From Candidatus Eremiobacterota bacterium (lineage in GTDB: Bacteria; Vulcanimicrobiota; Vulcanimicrobiia; Vulcanimicrobiales; Vulcanimicrobiaceae), in assembly GCA_019235885.1 (NCBI GenBank), contig JAFAKB010000084.1:1-55055 (forward strand): a stretch of 55,055 bases of DNA. Reading direction: 5' to 3'. Below, piece by piece: positions 9,887 through 18,607 of this stretch (position 1 is the first letter of the stretch; each line of letters begins with the position of its first letter). The notes under the pieces were generated by a model. That model ran no database searches, was not told where the DNA came from, and worked only from the letters and a program-made list of their open reading frames with translations. The position numbers and the translations under genes were made by a program.

Positions 9887-11185
9887 GTGCTGAACCTGGA
9901 GCTGTTGCGGCGCGAGCCCGACCACGTCCGCGCCGCGACGCGCCGCCGCGGGCTTGGCGCCGAGTTCGTCGACCGCATCCTCGAGCTCGACCGCGAGCGC
10001 CGGGCCGCGATCACCCGCGCCGAGACGCACAAGGCCGAGAAGAACGCGCTCAGCGCGCAGATCGCCAAAGCCGCCGACAAGAAAGCCGCCGCGGCGGAAC
10101 TGCGCCCGAAGATCGCCGAGCTCGACCGGCTCGTCGCCGACGCGGGCACGCAGCTGCCGGCGCTCGAGCAGCAGATCGACGCCGAGCTCTCGCAGATTCC
10201 GAACCTGCTCGACGGCTCGGTCCCCGACGGTTCGGACGAACATGCGAACAAAGAGATGCGGCGCTGGGGCGAGCCGCCGCGGTTCGATTTCACGCCGAAA
10301 CCGCACTGGGAGCTCGGCGAAACGCTCGGGATCCTCGACTTCGAGCGCGCGGTGAAGATCGCGGGCTCGCGTTTCGCGATCCTGCGCGGCGCCGGCGCGC
10401 GGCTCTCGCGCGCGCTCGCGCAGTTCTTTCTCGACCGCGCGGCGCGCAACGGCTACCTGGAGATCAACCCGCCGGCGCTGGTGAACCGCGAGACGATGTG
10501 GTCGACCGGACAGCTCACGAAGTTCTCGGATCAAATGTACGCCTTCGAGGGCGACGGGCCGGGCGAGGAGCTGTACCTGATCCCGACCTCGGAAGTGCCG
10601 CTCACCGCGATGCACCGCAACGAGATCCTGCCCGGTGCGGAGCTGCCGCTGCGCTACGCGGCGTTCACGCCGTGCTTTCGCAAAGAGGCCGGCGCCGCCG
10701 GGCGCGACACGCGCGGGCTCATTCGGATGCACCAGTTCGAGAAGGTCGAGCTGGTCTGGATCACCACGCCGGAACGCTCGTTCGACGATCTCGAGACGCT
10801 CACGCGCAACGCCGCGGGCCTCTACGAAGAGCTCGGGATCGCGCACCGCGTGATGCTGCTGTGCGCCGGCGACACCGGGTTCAACGCCGCGAAGACGTAC
10901 GATGTCGAGGCGTGGCTACCGGGCGCGAACGCGTACCGCGAGATCAGCTCCTGCTCGAACATCGGCGACTTTCAAGCCCGCCGGCTGCAGATGCGCTTTC
11001 GCCGCGACGCGACCGCGAAAGCCGAGCTGGTGCACACGCTCAATGGCTCGGGCGGCGCGCTCGGCCGCACGCTGGTCGCGGTGCTCGAGAACTATCAGCG
11101 CGCCGACGGCGGCGTGAACGTGCCCGAAGCGCTGCAGCCGTTCGCGGGCTTCGCCTCGATCGAGCCCGACGGCTCGACAAACTGA
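9887..11185 (+). CDS. serS: Seryl-tRNA synthetase
   Basis: 432-aa class II aminoacyl-tRNA synthetase that charges serine and selenocysteine tRNAs. The N-terminal antiparallel coiled-coil arm (about residues 25-100, Lys/Glu/Ala-rich) contacts the long variable arm of tRNA-Ser. Class II motif 2 is FRKEAGAAGRDTRGLIRMHQ from about residue 264. The C-terminal NGSGGALGRTLVAVLENYQ is motif 3. The GTG at 9887 is chosen because it yields the canonical N terminus LNLELLRREPDHVRAA; the open frame upstream is antisense to moeA. The window also encodes a tRNA-Ser at 18274. Confidence 0.96.
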   Translation: MLNLELLRREPDHVRAATRRRGLGAEFVDRILELDRERRAAITRAETHKAEKNALSAQIAKAADKKAAAAELRPKIAELDRLVADAGTQLPALEQQIDAELSQIPNLLDGSVPDGSDEHANKEMRRWGEPPRFDFTPKPHWELGETLGILDFERAVKIAGSRFAILRGAGARLSRALAQFFLDRAARNGYLEINPPALVNRETMWSTGQLTKFSDQMYAFEGDGPGEELYLIPTSEVPLTAMHRNEILPGAELPLRYAAFTPCFRKEAGAAGRDTRGLIRMHQFEKVELVWITTPERSFDDLETLTRNAAGLYEELGIAHRVMLLCAGDTGFNAAKTYDVEAWLPGANAYREISSCSNIGDFQARRLQMRFRRDATAKAELVHTLNGSGGALGRTLVAVLENYQRADGGVNVPEALQPFAGFASIEPDGSTN

Positions 11186-12096
11186 TGGACGACGTCGTTG
11201 CGCGCGCCGTCGCGGTGCTGCGCGGCGGCGGGGTCGTGGCGATTCCGACCGAGACGGTGTACGGGCTGGCCGCGGACGTCGAGAATCCCGCCGCGATCGC
11301 GCGCGTGTTTGCGATCAAGGGACGGCCGGCGGAGCATCCGCTGATCGTGCACGCGCACGACGTCGATGCGCTCGGAGGGTTCGTCGCGGAGGTGACGCCG
11401 GAGCTGCGCGCGCTCGCGGCGCGGTTTTGGCCTGGGCCGCTCACCGCGGTCGTCGCGCGCGGGCCCCGCACGCCGCGCAGCGTGACCGGCGGACAGGACA
11501 CCGTCGCGGTGCGCGTCCCGGAGCATCCGCTCGCGCGCGAAATTCTCGCCGCGTTCGGGGGTGCGGTGGCGGCGCCGTCGGCGAACCGCTTCGGACGCAT
11601 CTCGCCGACGAGCGCGGAGCACGTGCGCGCGGATCTCGGCGACGCGGTCGACCTCATCGTCGACGGCGGTCCGGCGCGCGTCGGCGTCGAGTCGACGATC
11701 GTCGATCTGACCGGCGAGGTTCCGGCGGTGCTGCGCGCCGGCGCGATCACGCCCTCGCAGCTCGGCGAAGCGCTCGGAACGGCCGTCGTCACGCGCGTCG
11801 GCGGAGCGGTTCGCGCGCCGGGGACGCTTCGTGCGCACTACGCGCCGCGCGCGCGCGTCGTTCTCGCCGAGCAACGCGCGCGCGAGGACGAAGCACGACG
11901 GCTGGCTGCGAGCGGCGAGCGCGTCGCGGTGCTGACGCTTCCCGACGATGCCGCGGCCGCCGCGCGCACGCTCTACGCGACGCTGCGCGCGCTGGACGCC
12001 GAAGGCTACGACGCGATCGTCGCGACGCTGCCGCCGGACACCGAACCGAACGCCGCGGTGCGCGACCGGCTCACGCGCGCGGCCGCGGCGGGCTAG
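11185..12096 (+). CDS. tsaC: L-threonylcarbamoyladenylate synthase, Sua5 type
   Basis: 303-aa YrdC/Sua5-family protein that makes threonylcarbamoyl-AMP for t6A37 modification of ANN-decoding tRNAs. The YrdC domain covers residues 1-200, with IPTETVYGLAAD near residue 21, FAIKGRPAEHPLI, FWPGPLTAVV and the substrate-binding region APSANRFGRISPT. The RAHYAPRARV segment near residue 215 is the linker typical of the longer Sua5 form, followed by a C-terminal Sua5 domain. The ATG shares one base with the serS stop (TGATG). The stop overlaps the convergent neighbour through CTAG. Confidence 0.93.
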   Translation: MDDVVARAVAVLRGGGVVAIPTETVYGLAADVENPAAIARVFAIKGRPAEHPLIVHAHDVDALGGFVAEVTPELRALAARFWPGPLTAVVARGPRTPRSVTGGQDTVAVRVPEHPLAREILAAFGGAVAAPSANRFGRISPTSAEHVRADLGDAVDLIVDGGPARVGVESTIVDLTGEVPAVLRAGAITPSQLGEALGTAVVTRVGGAVRAPGTLRAHYAPRARVVLAEQRAREDEARRLAASGERVAVLTLPDDAAAAARTLYATLRALDAEGYDAIVATLPPDTEPNAAVRDRLTRAAAAG

Positions 12097-13553
12097 CGCG
12101 CTAAGCCTGCCGGACAGCGCGCCGGGACGGCGTCGTTCCGAACGTAGAGCGTCGTGCGAGCATCCAGCTTCTCGGCCGGGGTGTAGCGCGCGCGGATTCG
12201 CGCCAGCGTCGCATCGCGCGTCTGCGGATCGCACCACGGGCCGCAGGTTCGAGCGACGATCCAGCGCGGCCGCGCACAGTCGACGATCCGCGCCAGCTCG
12301 CCGGCACCGGAGAGGCCGAGCATCGGCCACAGCGCGCGGTTCAAGAGGTTTGAGGTGAGCGGGTACTTCGTCGGCGGGGCGACGCCGAGCCGGTCGTACG
12401 CGAGCGGGGTGATCTCCATGAACCATGCGCCGTCACGCGCGAGCGGGACGCCGTGCAGCCGCGCGATGATGCGGTCGACCTCGGATATCCGCCAGTCGTG
12501 CACGCCGCGCACGTCACGCATCCAGGCGATGCGCAGCGAGGAGTTCACTTCGAAATAGCCGTGCAGCCCGAACGCGAGCAGGCACGCGAGAACCGGAACG
12601 GCGGCCCCGAACCGCACGCGGCGCGCCAGCGCGTCGGCGCCGATTCCGCCGAGCGCGGCGAGCGGCGCAACCAGCGGAAGAAACTGACGCAGGTCGTACT
12701 CGCCGACCGCGACCAGCGCGAGCACGTCGGCGGCGAGCCACAGCGTGAAGACGCCGACCCAACCGGCGCTGCGCAGCGCCGCGAACGGCGCGAGCTCCAG
12801 CGCGGGCGCAAGCATCCGCAGCTCAACCGCAAACGGCCGCGGCGCCGCCGATGTTGCGCCGCGCGAGGCGATTCGCCGCAACGTCGCGCCCACGTTCGCG
12901 TCCCATAGCTCGCCGAAGCGGTGCGCGAGCGCGTACAGCAGCGCTTCGAGCGCGTACGGCGCGGCGAACGCGGCGGCGAACGGCGCGAGCGCGCGCCAGC
13001 CGCCCGCGCGCAACGCAACCAACACGGCGACCACGGCGAACGGCGCCGCGCTGAGCTTCATCTGCACCGCGGCGGCGGCGAGGAGCCCCGCGAGCGCCGC
13101 GCGCGACGCGTTCGGACGGCCTGCGAGCGCGAGCAGCGAGCCCGCTGCAAACGGCGCGATCAGCAGCTCCGCGTCGCCCAGCAGTCCGTCGTTCTCGATC
13201 GAGCAGCAGGCATACAGCACCGCCGCGACGATGCCGGCGCGTTCGCCGTCGGGAATCGTCCGCGCGACCAGCCGCCACAGCAGCAGCGACGTCGCGCAGG
13301 CGGCGAGGAGCCCCAGCAGCGCCGCCGCCCGCGAGCCGTCGACCGCGACCGCAAGCGCGAGCGCGTACAGCGCGAACAGCCCCGGCGGCTTGTACTCCCA
13401 GACCGTCGTGTACGGAAGCGCGCCGTGCAGCAGCGCGCGCGCTCCCAGCACGTACGCGCCGACGTCCCCGTCGTCGTTTCCCTCCAAGAACGGGTGCATG
13501 CGGACGCACGCGGTCAGCACGACCAGCAAGATCGCGACGGCCGTTCGGCTCAC
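12093..13553 (-). CDS. Polytopic membrane glycosyltransferase, GT39/ArnT-like
   Basis: 486-aa integral membrane protein with about ten hydrophobic segments and a soluble C-terminal domain (about residues 345-486). The first extracytoplasmic loop contains FLEGNDDGDVGAYVLGARALLHGALPY, which resembles the acidic catalytic loop of GT-C transferases such as PMT and ArnT. VWEYKPPGLFALYAL follows, a motif frequent in PMT_2-type proteins. Such enzymes transfer sugars from polyprenyl-phosphate donors; substrate and acceptor are unknown. It converges on tsaC and the two stops overlap in a CTAG palindrome. Confidence 0.75.
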   Translation of the reverse strand: MSRTAVAILLVVLTACVRMHPFLEGNDDGDVGAYVLGARALLHGALPYTTVWEYKPPGLFALYALALAVAVDGSRAAALLGLLAACATSLLLWRLVARTIPDGERAGIVAAVLYACCSIENDGLLGDAELLIAPFAAGSLLALAGRPNASRAALAGLLAAAAVQMKLSAAPFAVVAVLVALRAGGWRALAPFAAAFAAPYALEALLYALAHRFGELWDANVGATLRRIASRGATSAAPRPFAVELRMLAPALELAPFAALRSAGWVGVFTLWLAADVLALVAVGEYDLRQFLPLVAPLAALGGIGADALARRVRFGAAVPVLACLLAFGLHGYFEVNSSLRIAWMRDVRGVHDWRISEVDRIIARLHGVPLARDGAWFMEITPLAYDRLGVAPPTKYPLTSNLLNRALWPMLGLSGAGELARIVDCARPRWIVARTCGPWCDPQTRDATLARIRARYTPAEKLDARTTLYVRNDAVPARCPAGLAR

Positions 13554-13654
13554 CTCGCCTTGAAACGAGGCGAGTGGCGCTATTTCCTGGTGTGCTCTTG
13601 CGGGCGCCCGCTCGCCGGGATGCGGCGATCGTCGCGGCCGGGAAGAAGGCTACG

Positions 13655-15001
13655 GTGTTCCGCCGCCTGCTCGCGCTTGTTGCCGCCGCGCTGATCGCGC
13701 TCCCGTGCTCGGGCGCCGCCGCGCCCGCACCGCGCCGCGCGCCGGCGCCCGCGTCGCTCGGCGCGCTCGACGTCATCGCGCTCGAGATCTGCTACACGAC
13801 CGTGCTCGCGCGCTACTACCAGCCGGTCGATCCCGCGACGCTGCTGGCGGGCGCACGCGGCGCGATCGTCGCGTACTTGGTCTCGCGCGGCATCGCCAAT
13901 CCCAACGTGCCGCCGGCTTCGGCGCACGCCGACCGCTATCGCGCGGAGGGTGAGATCGACCGCGACGTCGGGCTCGCCGTCGCGCGCTACGGGACGCGCG
14001 TGCGCACTGCGGAGCTCGTCTCGAAGACGATCGAGGGCGAGCTGGCGGCGCTGCACGATCCGTACAGCGTGCTCTTCCGGCCGACGGCGTTCAAGAAGTT
14101 CGTCGGCGTGCTCGACGGCCGTCCGGCGGCGGGAATCGGCGCCGAGCTCGACGTCGACCCGCAAACGCACGCGGTGCGCGTCGCCGACGTGTTTCCCGGC
14201 AGTCCGGCGGAAGCGGCGGGGCTGCTCCCGGGCGACGTGATCACCGCGATCGGCGGCAACCCGCCGCCGACGACGCCCGCCACCGTCGCGAGCGCGCTGC
14301 ACGGCGTGCCGGGAACAGCGGTGCAGATCGCGTTCGAGCGCGACGGCGTCGCGCACGCGCCGGTCGCGATCGTGCGCAAAATTGTCGTCGCGCCGGACGC
14401 GACCGGACGGATGCTGGCGAACGGAATCGGCTACGTGCGGCTGCGCTCGTTCGGCGCGCAGTCGCCGGCACAGCTCGACGCGGTGCTGACGAAACTGCGC
14501 GCGGCGAATGCACGCGCGTACGTACTCGACCTGCGCGCGAACGGCGGCGGCTATCGCGACGCGGCGATCGCGATCGCCTCGCACTTCGTGCGCGGGACCG
14601 TCGTGACGACGCAGGAGCGCGCCGGCAAGCCCGCCACGTTTTCAGCGAAAGAGGCGATCGCGCCGCTCGGCGCGCCGCTGGCGGTGCTGGTCGACGGCGA
14701 CACCGCTTCCGCGGCGGAGATCGTCGCGGGTGCGGTGCAAGACGACAAAGCCGGGACGCTGGTCGGCACGCGCACCTTCGGCAAAGGGCTCGTGCAGGAA
14801 ACCTACGCGCTGCCCGACGGCGGCGCGATCAAGTTGACGACCGCGCGCTATTTGACGCCCGCCGGGCGCGACATCGACAAAGTCGGCATCACGCCCGACG
14901 TGGTGGTCGCGCAGCCGCCCGACGCGCATCCCGGCGAGCCGGGACGCGACGCGCAGCTCGACCGCGCGCTCGCGCTGCTCGCGGTCAGCCGGGCGTCTTG
15001 A
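13655..15001 (+). CDS. S41-family C-terminal processing peptidase with PDZ domain
   Basis: 448-aa exported serine protease of the CtpA group. The GTG at 13655 is preferred over an ATG at 13574 because AGAAGG lies 5 nt upstream and the product then starts with a clean Sec signal (LLALVAAALIALPCSGAAA). A PDZ domain (about residues 160-250, with GIGAEL and FPGSPAEAAGLLPGDVI) precedes the catalytic domain. The nucleophile is Ser352 in DTASAAEI and the general base is Lys377 in TFGKGLVQE. Their 25-residue spacing matches CtpA. CtpA-type proteases trim or degrade periplasmic proteins. It diverges from the GT39-like gene. Confidence 0.92.
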   Translation: MFRRLLALVAAALIALPCSGAAAPAPRRAPAPASLGALDVIALEICYTTVLARYYQPVDPATLLAGARGAIVAYLVSRGIANPNVPPASAHADRYRAEGEIDRDVGLAVARYGTRVRTAELVSKTIEGELAALHDPYSVLFRPTAFKKFVGVLDGRPAAGIGAELDVDPQTHAVRVADVFPGSPAEAAGLLPGDVITAIGGNPPPTTPATVASALHGVPGTAVQIAFERDGVAHAPVAIVRKIVVAPDATGRMLANGIGYVRLRSFGAQSPAQLDAVLTKLRAANARAYVLDLRANGGGYRDAAIAIASHFVRGTVVTTQERAGKPATFSAKEAIAPLGAPLAVLVDGDTASAAEIVAGAVQDDKAGTLVGTRTFGKGLVQETYALPDGGAIKLTTARYLTPAGRDIDKVGITPDVVVAQPPDAHPGEPGRDAQLDRALALLAVSRAS

Positions 15002-15404
15002 AGGTCGGCAGGCAGAAATACCGCGGGGTCAACCCCCGAAACGCCGTCTCTTCGAGCTGGTTGAAGACTTTGCGATTCGCGTTGATCGGCGTCCCTGCCG
15101 TGTGATAGCACATGAGGTGATTGGCCGGGCCGGGAATTTGCTGTGGCTTGAAGTGTGGAATCTTTTTCGCCGGCGCGCACAGCATATCGGCGCGGAAGAA
15201 CTGCCTGTTTGCCGTTCCGAACTGGTCGGTGATCTGCGCCGGCGCGACGGCGTGCGTCGCGAACTGCGTCTGGTAGCACATGAAGTGCGGCAGCGGCGCG
15301 ACTTGCGCGGTCGCGACGTCGCGCGGTCCGGTGGCGCGGCCGAGCACGAAGCCCGCGATCAGGGTCAGCGTGGCGAGGAGCGCCGTGAGGAAGCGAAAGG
15401 TCAT
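14985..15404 (-). CDS. Small secreted protein with two CYxT/DQFG-type repeats
   Basis: 139-aa protein with an N-terminal signal or anchor segment (FLTALLATLTLIAGFVLG). Two related units follow. The first runs HFMCYQT, QITDQFGT, FFRADMLCAPAKK; the second runs HLMCYHTAG, KVFNQLEE, RYFCLPTFK. Each has two cysteines that could pair outside the membrane. Similar repeat units occur in secreted proteins of unknown function; I do not assign a role. Its 3' end overlaps the convergent protease gene by 17 nt. The roughly 110-nt spacer downstream of the Nudix gene holds nothing else recognisable. Confidence 0.8.
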   Translation of the reverse strand: MTFRFLTALLATLTLIAGFVLGRATGPRDVATAQVAPLPHFMCYQTQFATHAVAPAQITDQFGTANRQFFRADMLCAPAKKIPHFKPQQIPGPANHLMCYHTAGTPINANRKVFNQLEETAFRGLTPRYFCLPTFKTPG

Positions 15405-15513
15405 GATTGGTCCTCCCGTGGGGTTAGGCCAGCATACGCCTCTACGGGGCTGAAAGCAAGGGCACGCCCGGCGACCGGCATCACGACATGGCGAGGCGGC
15501 CCGGGACGCTGCG

Positions 15514-16065
15514 TTACGCCAGGCTTGCGGTTTTGCGCGCGAGCCGCAAGACGGACTCGTCGGCTTCGTACGCGCTCAGCGCGTCGAGCGGAATCCACGC
15601 CAGCTCTTTCGATTCGGTGCTGACGACGAGCCGTTCGTGCGGATCCGCTTCGAGCGCGAAGCGCACGTCGTAGTGGTCGTGGGCGGGCTCGCCGGGCCGC
15701 GCGGGGATCGGGTGCACGTCGAGATCGTAGATGCGCTCGTGCACGAAGCGCAGCGAGCTCAAGCCGGATTCTTCTTGCGCTTCGCGCAGCGCGGCGCGGC
15801 GCACGTCGGGATCGCCGTCGGCGTGGCCGCCGAGCTGCAGCCACTTTCCGAGCTTGCGGTGGTGCGTGAGCAGCGCGCGCGTTCGCGCCGTATCGACGAT
15901 CCACGCCGACGCGGTGACGTGGCCGATCGTCAGCGCGCGCTCGAACGCGTCGCGGTGCGCGCCGACGAACGCGATGATGCGTTCCCGCATCGACGCTTCG
16001 TGCGCGTCCGCGGGAACGTACGCGTGCAGTTCGGCGAGCAGGGCTCGGCGCGAGGCGGCCGGCAT
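15514..16065 (-). CDS. Nudix hydrolase
   Basis: 183-aa Nudix-fold protein. The Nudix box begins at GGHADGDP and continues with RRAALREAQEESGL. The REAQEESG core that binds the divalent metal is intact, but the first conserved Glu of the Gx5E element is replaced by Pro. Nudix enzymes split nucleoside diphosphates linked to another moiety; the substrate is unknown. The ATG at 16065 is chosen because it starts just before the conserved N-terminal helix; the open frame continues further upstream into the divergent gene. Confidence 0.85.
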   Translation of the reverse strand: MPAASRRALLAELHAYVPADAHEASMRERIIAFVGAHRDAFERALTIGHVTASAWIVDTARTRALLTHHRKLGKWLQLGGHADGDPDVRRAALREAQEESGLSSLRFVHERIYDLDVHPIPARPGEPAHDHYDVRFALEADPHERLVVSTESKELAWIPLDALSAYEADESVLRLARKTASLA

Positions 16066-16114
16066 GAGCCTCACTTCGCGCGACCTTCCGCCGTTCCGCC
16101 GCGTTGCTTCGGAC

Positions 16115-16627
16115 ATGAGCCTTCGTCCGTTCTTCCTCGCGTGCGCGGCGCTGGCGCTGGCGCCGTTCGCGCCCGCCGCCGCGGCACCGCTCCCCCCGAT
16201 CGGCGGCGCGGGTGGCGGGCTTGCGATCTTGCGCCCGTGCGCGGCGGCGCAGCTGAAGGCGGCGATCGCCTCGGACACCTCGGCGATGATGCACCGCGAG
16301 CTCGTCGTCACGCTGACGAACACGGGCTCGACCGGCTGCGCGATTGACGGCTTCCCGGCGGTGCGGCTGCTCGACGAGCTCGACCACCCGCGGATCAGCG
16401 CCGAGTCCTTCTCGCGGGCGCCGAAGTTCTTCGTTCTGTCGCCGGGTCAGAGCGCGGCGTTCGGGCTGCGCATCGCGACCGGCGACGGCACGACGACGTT
16501 CCTCACCGTGCCGACCCTGGCCGTGATTCCGCCCGGCGATCTGAAGCCGTTGCGGCTGCGCGTCGCGCTGCCGGCCGCGCCGACGCTCGACGTGACCGCC
16601 GTGCTGCCGAACACGGACTTCAAGTAA
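16115..16627 (+). CDS. Exported DUF4232-like protein
   Basis: 170-aa protein with a Sec signal (FFLACAALALAPFAPAAAA). The mature part matches the DUF4232 pattern: a Cys in ILRPCAAAQL, then HRELVVTLTNTGSTGCAIDGFPAVRLLD and a beta-rich C-terminal half ending in ALPAAPTLDVTAVL. The two cysteines probably form a disulphide outside the cytoplasm. The function of DUF4232 proteins is unknown. The start at 16115 is 49 nt from the divergent Nudix start. Confidence 0.8.
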   Translation: MSLRPFFLACAALALAPFAPAAAAPLPPIGGAGGGLAILRPCAAAQLKAAIASDTSAMMHRELVVTLTNTGSTGCAIDGFPAVRLLDELDHPRISAESFSRAPKFFVLSPGQSAAFGLRIATGDGTTTFLTVPTLAVIPPGDLKPLRLRVALPAAPTLDVTAVLPNTDFK

Positions 16628-16668
16628 GGCCGCGCGGGTAACGTACCTCCGGACTGGAGGTGCGCGGC

Positions 16669-17343
16669 ATGGCGTTCGCCGACCGGCGGCAGGCGGGCCG
16701 GTTCTTGGCCGAGCTGTTACCGGCGCAGCTGCGCGAGGCGGCGCCGGTGGTCCTTGCGCTGCCGCGCGGCGGCGTTCCGGTCGGCTACGAGATCGCGCGC
16801 GCGCTGAACGCGCCGCTCGACGTCTTCGTGGTGCGCAAGCTCGGCGTGCCGTGGCACGAAGAGCTGGCCTTCGGCGCGATCGCGAGCGGCGATGTCGTCG
16901 TGCGCAACGAGGACGTCATCAAATGGTCGCGGCTCGACGCCGAGTCGATGAACGGCGTCGCGGCGCGCGAGTCGCGCGAGCTCGCGCGGCGCGAGCGCGC
17001 CTTTCGCGGCGACCGCGCGCCGCTCGACGTGCGCGGCCACGCCGTGGTGCTGGTCGACGACGGCTTGGCGACGGGCGCCTCGATGCGCGCCGCGATGCGC
17101 GCGCTGCGGACGCGCGAGCCCGCGCGCATCGTGGTCGCCGTGCCGGTCGCCGCGCCCGACATCTGCGCCGCGATCCGGCGCGAAGCCGATCTGACGATCT
17201 GCGCGATCACCCCGCGGCACTTCGGCGGCGTCGGCGCCTGGTACGACGACTTCTCGCAAACGACCGACGCGGAAGTGCGCGACCTCTTGGCCGACGCACA
17301 GCGGCGCTACGCGGAAAGCGACCGCGAAGCGTCGGCGCAGTGA
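16669..17343 (+). CDS. Phosphoribosyltransferase-domain protein
   Basis: 224-aa protein of the type I PRTase fold. VVLALPRGGVPVGYEIA near the N terminus and the PRPP loop VVLVDDGLATGASM near residue 125 are typical of the stand-alone erythromycin-esterase-associated or ComF-like PRTases. FDVFVVRKLGVPWHEELAFGAI-type sequence is also a hallmark of this group. The ATG at 16669 is chosen over a GTG at 16660, which would lie inside the GGAGG ribosome-binding site (16656-16660). Substrate unknown. Confidence 0.87.
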   Translation: MAFADRRQAGRFLAELLPAQLREAAPVVLALPRGGVPVGYEIARALNAPLDVFVVRKLGVPWHEELAFGAIASGDVVVRNEDVIKWSRLDAESMNGVAARESRELARRERAFRGDRAPLDVRGHAVVLVDDGLATGASMRAAMRALRTREPARIVVAVPVAAPDICAAIRREADLTICAITPRHFGGVGAWYDDFSQTTDAEVRDLLADAQRRYAESDREASAQ

Positions 17344-17578
17344 ACGCGGATCAGTCCATGTTCCGCTCGGTCGCGATCCGCTCGCCGTAAGCGATGAGCG
17401 CGTCGCAAACCCGCTTGTCAGCCATGCGCATATTCTACCATCTTTAGCGCCGTTGAGCCAGAACATGCCCGGGGCAGCATCACATTGACCATCCTCGCAG
17501 TAAGAGCACAGCCGCGCCGCCCGGCGCAATCAGCTCCGGCTCTTGTCAGAGAAGACTGCTACATTGTAGATTGGGCGC
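17344..17578. other. Intergenic region, no convincing gene
   Basis: This 235-nt spacer has visibly lower GC than its left neighbours. The minus strand has only a 26-codon frame (17351-17431, ending in ERNMD) and a Cys-rich frame fragment further right. Neither resembles a known family nor has a good ribosome-binding site. It marks the left edge of the atypical stretch around the tRNA gene. Confidence 0.5.
17543..17572 (+). promoter_or_regulatory. Candidate promoter for the VOC gene, possibly leaderless
   Basis: TTGTCA at 17543-17548 and TAGATT at 17567-17572 are separated by 18 nt. Transcription from such a promoter would start at or within a few bases of the ATG at 17579, where no Shine-Dalgarno sequence is visible. 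This is a weak match and an inference only. Confidence 0.3.
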
Positions 17579-18031
17579 ATGCCGCTCAAACGCATGGACA
17601 ACATCGGAATCGTCGTTGAAGATCTGGGAGCTATGGTGGACTTTTTTCGGGAGCTCGGACTCGAGCTTGAAGGACAGGGCATGATTGAAGGCGAGTGGGC
17701 TGGACGTGTCACCGGCCTGGGCGATCAGCGCGTCGAAGTTGCGATAATGCGTATGCCCGATGGCCACGGCCGGATCGAACTTTCCCGCTTTCTGATGCCA
17801 CCCATCCTCGCGGATCATCGCAACGCTCCCGTGAACGCTCTAGGCTACCTCCGCGTTATGTTTGCCGTGGACGACATTGACGGCATGGTCGAGAAGCTCC
17901 AGAAGCGTGGCGCGCGACTTGTAGGTGAAGTAGTCCAATATTTGGACGTGTATCGCCTTTGTTACGTCCGTGGGCCTGAAGATATTCTCATTGGCCTTGC
18001 TGAAGAACTCAGCGCTTCTCACGCGGGGTGA
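17579..18031 (+). CDS. VOC (glyoxalase/bleomycin-resistance) family protein
   Basis: 150-aa protein with two beta-alpha-beta-beta-beta modules. The N-terminal half starts with MDNIGIVVEDLGAMVDFFRELGLELEG and the second half with LRVMFAVDDIDGMVEKLQKRG. It ends with YVRGPEDILIGLAEEL, where the terminal Glu is usually a metal ligand. VOC members include glyoxalases, dioxygenases and drug-sequestering proteins; the activity here is unknown. Its base composition is clearly less GC-rich than that of the flanking operons, suggesting recent acquisition. Confidence 0.88.
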   Translation: MPLKRMDNIGIVVEDLGAMVDFFRELGLELEGQGMIEGEWAGRVTGLGDQRVEVAIMRMPDGHGRIELSRFLMPPILADHRNAPVNALGYLRVMFAVDDIDGMVEKLQKRGARLVGEVVQYLDVYRLCYVRGPEDILIGLAEELSASHAG

Positions 18032-18273
18032 CGTTTCGCGCTTTCGAGCCCGCGAGTTTTGGCTTCGGGCTACCTGAGGATAGCGGGAGAGCCGCTTCGA
18101 GTTCCCTGACGCCCTGTCCGGTCATCGCTCGCTGCCCCACGCCACCGCCACCAACATCGTCGCATTATGGGCTGTCCTACACTGGGTGGACCTTCTGCGT
18201 GAGAGGACCATCATCGATCTCCGAGCCGTCGCGGAGGACGACGTTCGGCTCTCTTTGAACGTTGGGCGGTCGA
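18032..18273. other. Spacer between VOC gene and tRNA-Ser, possible gene relic
   Basis: No gene with a start codon is supported. One plus-strand frame between a TAG at about 18080 and a TAA at about 18295 reads protein-like (SLPHATATNIVALWAVLHW, then ERTIIDLRAVAEDDV). It has no start and ends inside the tRNA gene, so it may be a truncated relic, or chance. Confidence 0.3.
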
Positions 18274-18361
18274 GGAGAGGTGGCGGAGCGGTTTAACGCG
18301 CTTGTCTTGAAAACAAGAGTACGTGATGAGCGTACCGTGGGTTCGAATCCCACCCTCTCCT
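18274..18361 (+). tRNA. tRNA-Ser (anticodon UGA)
   Basis: The acceptor stem is GGAGAGG (18274-18280) paired with CCTCTCC (18354-18360). The D-arm starts at TGGCGGAGCGGTTTAACGC. The anticodon stem CTTGT/ACAAG encloses the loop CTTGAAA, giving anticodon TGA, which reads UCA and wobble codons. A long variable arm (GTACGTGATGAGCGTAC) is typical of class II tRNA-Ser, and the T-arm is GTGGGTTCGAATCCCAC. The discriminator base is T rather than the usual G, and CCA is not encoded. The gene probably serves as a landmark for the irregular DNA around it. Confidence 0.95.
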
Positions 18362-18607
18362 AAGAGGTCTCTCAGAGCCGCGCGGTTGGTTGAGCATGGA
18401 TTCTCCATACGTGCAGGAGTACGAAGCGTCGACAACCTCGGCGAACGAGGCCCGCGTTCTTCCGGGTACCATCCGTCGCCTCGAATCCAGCAAGTCCGTC
18501 GACAAGCGCGTGTTGCCGTGTCTCGGTCCCACTCGGCGTGCCGCTTTGCAGACTCTTCTGCGGCGAGCACAGCTGCGTCGAGCGAGCCTGCGTCGCGCCG
18601 TCGTGCG

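Noticed and set aside
17351-17431. 26-codon minus-strand frame with a Met-Ala-Asp-Lys start
   Set aside because: Too short, no clear ribosome-binding site and no recognisable family. It could be a relic, but that is not supported.
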